Source of the DNA: Lentilactobacillus senioris
GTDB lineage: Bacteria > Bacillota > Bacilli > Lactobacillales > Lactobacillaceae
Reading direction: 5' to 3'
DNA length: 49,903 bases
NCBI RefSeq assembly: GCF_026798195.1
Contig: NZ_JAPQEZ010000008.1
Span: 1-49,903, forward strand
Position 1 is the first letter of the stretch, and each line of letters begins with the position of its first letter. This document shows, in pieces, positions 45,902 to 49,903 of the stretch. The notes below the pieces were generated by a model. That model was not told the DNA's origin. It was given only the letters and a program-made list of their open reading frames with translations, and searched no databases. The translations under genes were made by a program, and so were the position numbers.

Positions 45902-46855
45902 TTATTTAAGCCAAAAGGGGTAAGTCGTAACCCCAAAAGAAATATCAAAAACGCGATCACCGGTTTCCTCGCCATCGATTTGGCCGAATTGAGCAGTATT
46001 GGTGGTTAAACGAAATTGATCACTTACTAGGTGATGAACAAATTTTAGCTTCAAGTGTTTTCCTAAAGGTAACATAATTAAAAATAAAATCAATTGAAAT
46101 AATGATGGTTTTTCTACAATAATTAATTCTAAATTAGATTTAAAAATAGATGCTTGAGGTAAGATTTTGACTCCACCACCAAAATAAGGATGATTAGAAG
46201 TAGTTACCAGAAATGCTTTTGGATAAGTAATGGTTTGATCGTTGGTGGTTAATTTGAGGGGAAACGCCTTAAAGGACGTTAATACCCCTAAAATTGCAAA
46301 AATATAACTAAATTGACCTAAAAAAGGGTGCTTTTTTATTTTGGAATGGTTGGCCTTTGAAACAATGGTAGCGTCAAAACCAATTCCAAAGTTATTAACA
46401 AAGTAACCCGATTCGTTATCTTGGTGATTATTAAAGCTGGCAATACTGATGGGGTTAGCTTGTTGGCAGTCAAGGATTTGGTGAAGGGCGGTTTTCCAAT
46501 TAAGAGAAAGACCAGCTGCTCTAGCAAAATCATTACCTGAACCGATGGAAAGATAAGCAATTGGAATAGGTGATTCTTTTAGATGAGCAGCAAAATAATT
46601 TTTGGCACCGGTTAAAGTTTCATGAAGGGTACCGTCACCACCGATAGCTAGTATAATCGCTTGTTTTTTGTCATTGCTTTTTATGGATGCGCATAAATCG
46701 TATGCCAACTTGATAGCATGACCAGAGTAAATAGTTTTTTGAAACTGATAATTTATGGTTAAAGTGTTAAGTTCGGTCTTAATTTTAGGCCATTCTTGTC
46801 GGACTTTACCGCCACCAGCAGCTTCGTTTACGATGATGTAAAATTTAGTTTGCAT
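45902..46855 (-). CDS. Diacylglycerol kinase-family lipid kinase (DgkB/YegS-like)
   Basis: A 317-aa cytosolic lipid kinase with the DAGK catalytic domain. The nucleotide motif IGGDGTLHETL is near residue 80 and the second site IGSGNDFARAAG near 108. The C-terminal beta domain ends in HLVSDQFRLTTN and a conserved GQIDGEE. In Firmicutes the DgkB type recycles diacylglycerol to phosphatidic acid after lipoteichoic acid synthesis. ATG 46855 has GGAGGA upstream. It begins after the rnjA terminator, so it has its own promoter or is read through. Confidence 0.9.
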   Translation of the reverse strand: MQTKFYIIVNEAAGGGKVRQEWPKIKTELNTLTINYQFQKTIYSGHAIKLAYDLCASIKSNDKKQAIILAIGGDGTLHETLTGAKNYFAAHLKESPIPIAYLSIGSGNDFARAAGLSLNWKTALHQILDCQQANPISIASFNNHQDNESGYFVNNFGIGFDATIVSKANHSKIKKHPFLGQFSYIFAILGVLTSFKAFPLKLTTNDQTITYPKAFLVTTSNHPYFGGGVKILPQASIFKSNLELIIVEKPSLFQLILFLIMLPLGKHLKLKFVHHLVSDQFRLTTNTAQFGQIDGEETGDRVFDISFGVTTYPFWLK

Positions 46856-46883
46856 TATCGTATCCTCCGTAATTAAAAATAAT

Positions 46884-46918
46884 AAAAGCTGAAGAACAAA
46901 ATATGTTCAACAGCTTTT
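46884..46918 (-). terminator. Terminator after rnjA (minus strand)
   Basis: Hairpin AAAAGCTG-inner pairs-CAGCTTTT; on the minus strand it is followed by TTTTATTATTTTT. Bases 46881-46933 lie between rnjA and the lipid kinase. Confidence 0.8.
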
Positions 46919-46933
46919 AAAGCTTAATGATAA

Positions 46934-48625
46934 CTATTTTGCGACGTGATTATTCATAATCAACATCGGTAAAATTAGCGGATGCCGCTCAGTTTTGTCA
47001 AACAAGAATTCTTGTAAATCATCAATTATAGCACTACGGATAGAAGCTTCAGTAGGCTTTTTAGCATGCATTTCTTTACGAATAGTTCGGAAAACAAGTC
47101 GGCGACCTTCATCTAGTAACTCGCCAGATTCACGCATATAAACAAATCCGCGAGATAAGATGTCAGGTCCGGATTGAATTTCTTCATTTTCAAGGTTGAT
47201 AGTTGCCACTACAATGACAATTCCTTCTTCAGAAAGTAATTGACGATCGTGAAGGACAATACTACCAATATCGCCAATTCCGTTACCATCAATGTAAACA
47301 TCGCCAGCTTGGAAATGACCGGCAATGCGAGCCGTATCTTTTGAAAGGGCAAGAACATCACCATTTTGCATGATGAAGCTGTTTTCCAAAGGAACTCCAC
47401 ATTGTTCAGCTAATTCAGTATGAATTTTCAGCATCCGGTATTCACCATGAATAGGCATGAAGAACTTAGGTTTCATCAAACGTAACATTAACTTTTGTTC
47501 CTCTTGGCCACCATGACCAGAAGTATGAATGTTATTGACTTTACCATGGATAACGTTAGCGCCGGCTTCTTCAAGCTTATTGATGACCGCATTAACGCTA
47601 GTAGTATTACCTGGAATAGGATTACTTGAGAAAATAACCGTGTCACCAGGTTGAATGGCGATTTGACGGTGAGTACCATTAGCAATTCTAGATAATGCAG
47701 CCATCGGTTCACCTTGAGAGCCAGTACATAAAATCATAGTTTTATTTGCTGGCAATGATTGTAAATCAGAAGAATCGACAAAAGCATCAGCAGGAATATT
47801 TAGGTAACCTAATTCTAAACCATTATTAATAGCTGCTTCCATGCTTCGCCCAAAGACTGCAATTTTTCTTCCATGAGCTAATGCATTGTCGCAGGCACTT
47901 TTAATTCTAGAAATATTAGAAGCAAAAGTAGCAAAAATGATTCGATCTTCGATTTGATCAAAGATACGTTCAATAGAATTAGCAACCCATTTTTCTGATT
48001 TGGTCCAAACAGGGCGTTCGGCGTTAGTACTATCAGACATTAAACACAAAACGCCTTCTTCACCTAGCTTAGCCATTGCTTGAAGATTAGGTGGCATATT
48101 AGTTACGGGAGTTAAGTCAAACTTAAAGTCTCCAGTTTCAACAATTACTCCCACGGGGGTATGGACGGCAATTCCTAAAGTATCAGGAATGGAATGGGTG
48201 GTTCTAAAGAAGGTCACTTTGGTTTTTCTAAATTTAAGAACCGTGTCTTCGCCAATTTCATGAAGTTCGGCTGAATTTAAAAGTCCGTGCTCTTCTAGTT
48301 TATTTTTGATTAAGGCCATTGCAAGTGGTCCGGCGTAAATCGGTACATTTAAAGTCTTTAAGAGGTAAGGAACCCCCCCAATGTGGTCTTCATGACCATG
48401 GGTAATAACTAAGGCTTTGATTTTTTCTTTATTATCAACAAGGTATTGATAGTCCGGAATAACATAGTCAACACCTAACAGATCATCTTCTGGAAACTTA
48501 ATTCCGGCGTCAATCAAGATAATTTCATCTTGAAATTGTACTCCATAGGTGTTTTTACCGATTTCGCCAAGACCACCGACGCCGTAAATCGCGGCTTCGT
48601 TATTCTTGACGTTTAATTTTTTCAT
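46934..48625 (-). CDS. rnjA: Ribonuclease J1
   Basis: A 563-aa beta-CASP metallo-beta-lactamase ribonuclease with 5'-3' exonuclease and endonuclease activity, central to Firmicute mRNA decay. The metal motif THGHEDHIGG is near residue 73, with the second site GDFKFD. The beta-CASP region includes SDSTNAERP and a later SGHGGQEEQ motif; MPIHGEYRM completes the site. Length and order match RNase J1. The rpoY gene ends 2 nt before its start, a conserved pair. Confidence 0.95.
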   Translation of the reverse strand: MKKLNVKNNEAAIYGVGGLGEIGKNTYGVQFQDEIILIDAGIKFPEDDLLGVDYVIPDYQYLVDNKEKIKALVITHGHEDHIGGVPYLLKTLNVPIYAGPLAMALIKNKLEEHGLLNSAELHEIGEDTVLKFRKTKVTFFRTTHSIPDTLGIAVHTPVGVIVETGDFKFDLTPVTNMPPNLQAMAKLGEEGVLCLMSDSTNAERPVWTKSEKWVANSIERIFDQIEDRIIFATFASNISRIKSACDNALAHGRKIAVFGRSMEAAINNGLELGYLNIPADAFVDSSDLQSLPANKTMILCTGSQGEPMAALSRIANGTHRQIAIQPGDTVIFSSNPIPGNTTSVNAVINKLEEAGANVIHGKVNNIHTSGHGGQEEQKLMLRLMKPKFFMPIHGEYRMLKIHTELAEQCGVPLENSFIMQNGDVLALSKDTARIAGHFQAGDVYIDGNGIGDIGSIVLHDRQLLSEEGIVIVVATINLENEEIQSGPDILSRGFVYMRESGELLDEGRRLVFRTIRKEMHAKKPTEASIRSAIIDDLQEFLFDKTERHPLILPMLIMNNHVAK

Positions 48626-48627
48626 GT

Positions 48628-48843
48628 TTAGTTAAACTCCGTTAATTTAAAATCTGGTGATTGTTGTTCATATTCTAAATGTTGTCCTTGAAGAGGTTCA
48701 ATATATTCAATATTATAATCAGTATTTTCTTGAACCAAACTTCTTGCGTCTACTTCAGTTTCTGCTTCTAAATATAAAGATAGCGTGGTTTCTCGACGAG
48801 GAGTTTCAATCTTGTCTTTTTGGTATAATACTTTGAAAATCAT
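48628..48843 (-). CDS. rpoY: RNA polymerase epsilon subunit RpoY
   Basis: A 71-aa protein matching the RpoY family (old name YkzG), the small epsilon subunit that binds Firmicute RNA polymerase. The typical start [18 protein letters not shown] and the ARSLVQEN segment are seen. AAAGGAG lies 8 nt before ATG 48843. It is just upstream of rnjA in the same transcript. A small dyad (48889-48904) lies in its upstream region. Confidence 0.95.
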   Translation of the reverse strand: MIFKVLYQKDKIETPRRETTLSLYLEAETEVDARSLVQENTDYNIEYIEPLQGQHLEYEQQSPDFKLTEFN

Positions 48844-48888
48844 GGTGTAGCTCCTTTAATAGTTAATTAGTTTCAGTTCGTTCGAGTG

Positions 48889-48904
48889 GTTGTGAAAACA
48901 CAAC
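48889..48904. promoter_or_regulatory. GTTGTG-AAAA-CACAAC dyad between rpoY and the next gene
   Basis: A perfect 6-bp inverted repeat with a 4-nt loop in the 176-nt divergent region. It could be an operator or a leader hairpin of rpoY-rnjA. It is too short to be a full Rex site. Confidence 0.45.
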
Positions 48905-49019
48905 TGATAGTAATACTGTACCATAATGTTGTAAATAAGTATAGAAATCGTGTCGGCAATTATTTTACCGATAACATGGTAGAATGGTTGATAATAAATA
49001 AAGATTTGGGGGCAAGGTT

Positions 49020-49490
49020 ATGGATCTTTTTATGGAAGTAGTCGTTGGTTTAATTTTAGCCATTTTAGTTTATTTTGGCATTCATTATTTTGTTGTTAAT
49101 CGTCAGACTAAACGTTTAAGTCTTAAGACTCAACCAATTGTAGACGCGGCTACTAATTATGCTGTTAAGCAGCAGAATTTGATTGCTAGCGATTCCACAA
49201 TTATATCTAGTTATAATGCTGGTGTTTGGGGAAGAGGGGTAATGGCCTTCGAATATCACGTGGATGCTGTAAACGTAGCAAAAAATGATTTGCCCATCGT
49301 TAAATCAAAGTTGGAAAGTTCATTAAATCAATTCGGAATAGATAATGATTTAAAAAGCATTGATTCCTCCCAATATTTTGCCATTACAGATATGTGGTTA
49401 ATGGAAACGCAATTATATTTTGACGTTGCCTATTTAAGAAATCGGGTAACCTTAGAATACGTTGAAGATTTGAAAAGATTAGATGAATAA
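49020..49490 (+). CDS. Membrane-anchored protein of unknown function
   Basis: A 156-aa protein with one N-terminal membrane helix (about residues 8-28, VGLILAILVYFGIHYFVV) and a soluble domain of mixed strands and helices (SSYNAGVWGRGVMAFEYHV, VAYLRNRVTLEYVEDL). The charged residues after the helix suggest that the soluble part is cytoplasmic. I recognise no family. It has its own upstream region (176 nt, divergent from rpoY). Its terminator appears to be cut by the IS end. Confidence 0.75.
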   Translation: MDLFMEVVVGLILAILVYFGIHYFVVNRQTKRLSLKTQPIVDAATNYAVKQQNLIASDSTIISSYNAGVWGRGVMAFEYHVDAVNVAKNDLPIVKSKLESSLNQFGIDNDLKSIDSSQYFAITDMWLMETQLYFDVAYLRNRVTLEYVEDLKRLDE

Positions 49491-49504
49491 AAAGCACCGA
49501 GCTA
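49491..49504 (+). terminator. Left arm of a terminator interrupted by an IS
   Basis: AAAAGCACCGAGCT directly after the stop codon has the form of the left half of an intrinsic terminator, but the complementary arm and T-tract are not present; IS sequence follows instead. Confidence 0.5.
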
Positions 49505-49903
49505 TGAGGTGTACCCCTAAAGTTAAAGTAAATATTTAGTTGTCTTTCTAGGCGGCTTGGAGTCGATAATTTATCGGTGACAAGCCGCCTAGTTTCATTT
49601 GAATACGAGTCTGGTTGTAGTAATTAATCCACTTTTTGATAGCTGTAATCAATTCCTTAGCGGAATTGTATTGTTTCAAATCATCTAATTCAACCTTTAG
49701 TTTATTAAAGAAACTTTCAATACAAGCATTATCCAGGCAGGTTGCCCGCCGTGACATACTGGGAACTAATCGTTCTTGTTTTAACTTGTTTTGCCAAGCA
49801 TTATGCCGGTAGTGCCATCCTTGATCTGTATGCATTACATGTTTATATGGTTCGTTTTTTAACTGACCTTCAAGGTTAGTTAGTGGTTGTAATGCGAATT
49901 GTA
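49505..49903 (-). mobile_element. IS3-family (IS150-like) insertion sequence, partial
   Basis: The end sequence TGAGGTGTACCCC (49505 on) or TGTACCCC (49510) resembles an IS3-family inverted repeat starting with TG. The transposase reads inward from the window edge. The rest of the element, its other inverted repeat and target duplication lie beyond 49903, so the exact end is uncertain by a few bases. Confidence 0.75.
49548..49903 (-). CDS. IS3-family transposase OrfB, C-terminal part
   Basis: The open frame continues through the window edge, giving at least 118 residues of the DDE integrase core. The second catalytic Asp lies in MHTDQGWHYRH and the final catalytic Glu in DNACIESFFNKLK. The tail (IKKWINYYNQTRIQMKLGGLSP) is the typical IS3/IS150 end. 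The first Asp, the helix-turn-helix OrfA and the programmed frameshift are outside the window. The coding region ends about 40 nt from the IS end. Confidence 0.9.
   Translation of the reverse strand, partial: QFALQPLTNLEGQLKNEPYKHVMHTDQGWHYRHNAWQNKLKQERLVPSMSRRATCLDNACIESFFNKLKVELDDLKQYNSAKELITAIKKWINYYNQTRIQMKLGGLSPINYRLQAA

Noticed and set aside
47209-47712. Minus-strand frames inside rnjA
   Set aside because: They lie out of frame inside RNase J1, whose catalytic motifs are complete in the main frame.
48889-48904. Rex redox-repressor site
   Set aside because: The dyad begins like a Rex site (TTGTGA...CACAA) but is 4 bp too short compared with TTGTGAnnnnnnTCACAA.

Overview
The window is chromosomal DNA from an AT-rich low-GC Firmicute, almost certainly a lactic acid bacterium of the family Lactobacillaceae. 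Four things point there: the MecA/Spx/SpxH/RelQ block, the DUF3397-mraZ-dcw order, the T-box before ileS, and the small DUF4044, DUF1831 and RpoY proteins. A compact obligate fermenter such as Fructilactobacillus would fit, but the sequence alone does not settle genus. Gene density is high: apart from the tRNA array at the start, no gene-free stretch exceeds 300 bases. Most genes have clear Shine-Dalgarno sites and frequent GTG or TTG starts.

Layout. (1) 1-1604: the 3' part of a large tRNA operon, with one truncated and 17 complete tRNA genes. It includes an exact duplicate of the tRNA-fMet/tRNA-Asp pair and ends in a strong terminator. (2) 1617-3451: an orphan CopY-type repressor with its own cop box, an ABM-fold protein and a metallo-beta-lactamase-fold hydrolase. 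(3) 3554-10871: the conserved 'yjb' block spx, mecA, coiA, pepF, spxH (opposite strand), relQ, nadK and an RluD-type pseudouridine synthase. It groups the Spx regulator with two proteolysis adaptors and a (p)ppGpp synthetase. (4) 10947-12903: a LOR-like protein, then rRNA and tRNA methyltransferases. (5) 12923-31787: the division and cell-wall cluster: ftsK, a tiny divergent DUF4044 gene, DUF3397, mraZ, rsmH, ftsL, pbp2B, mraY, murD, murG, divIB, ftsA, ftsZ, ylmG, ylmH, divIVA, then T-box/ileS. The usual sepF and ylmE genes are absent from their normal place after ftsZ.

(6) 31848-40316: a cold-shock-like protein, nudF, mtnN, cysteine desulfurase, DUF1831 and mnmA (recycling of a methyl-cycle by-product and tRNA thiolation), then a histidine phosphatase, a TPR protein and recD2. 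(7) 40396-44523: a Prs2-like PRPP synthetase, an aldo/keto reductase, a LacI regulator and ribokinase, a small pentose/nucleotide neighbourhood with a LacI/cre-type operator before rbsK. (8) 44665-48843: a small unknown protein, then on the minus strand rpoY-rnjA and, after a terminator, a lipid kinase and an ADP-ribosylglycohydrolase. (9) 49020-49903: an anchored unknown protein followed by the end of an IS3-family element, which appears to have landed inside that gene's terminator.

The window is mainly housekeeping. I found no CRISPR array, prophage, toxin-antitoxin pair or recognisable defence island, and no clear new multi-gene system. The most unusual points are the missing sepF/ylmE, the orphan CopY with half its metal motif, the Prs2 with an altered PRPP loop, three exact 10-bp-phased MraZ repeats, the exact tRNA-pair duplication and the IS-split terminator.
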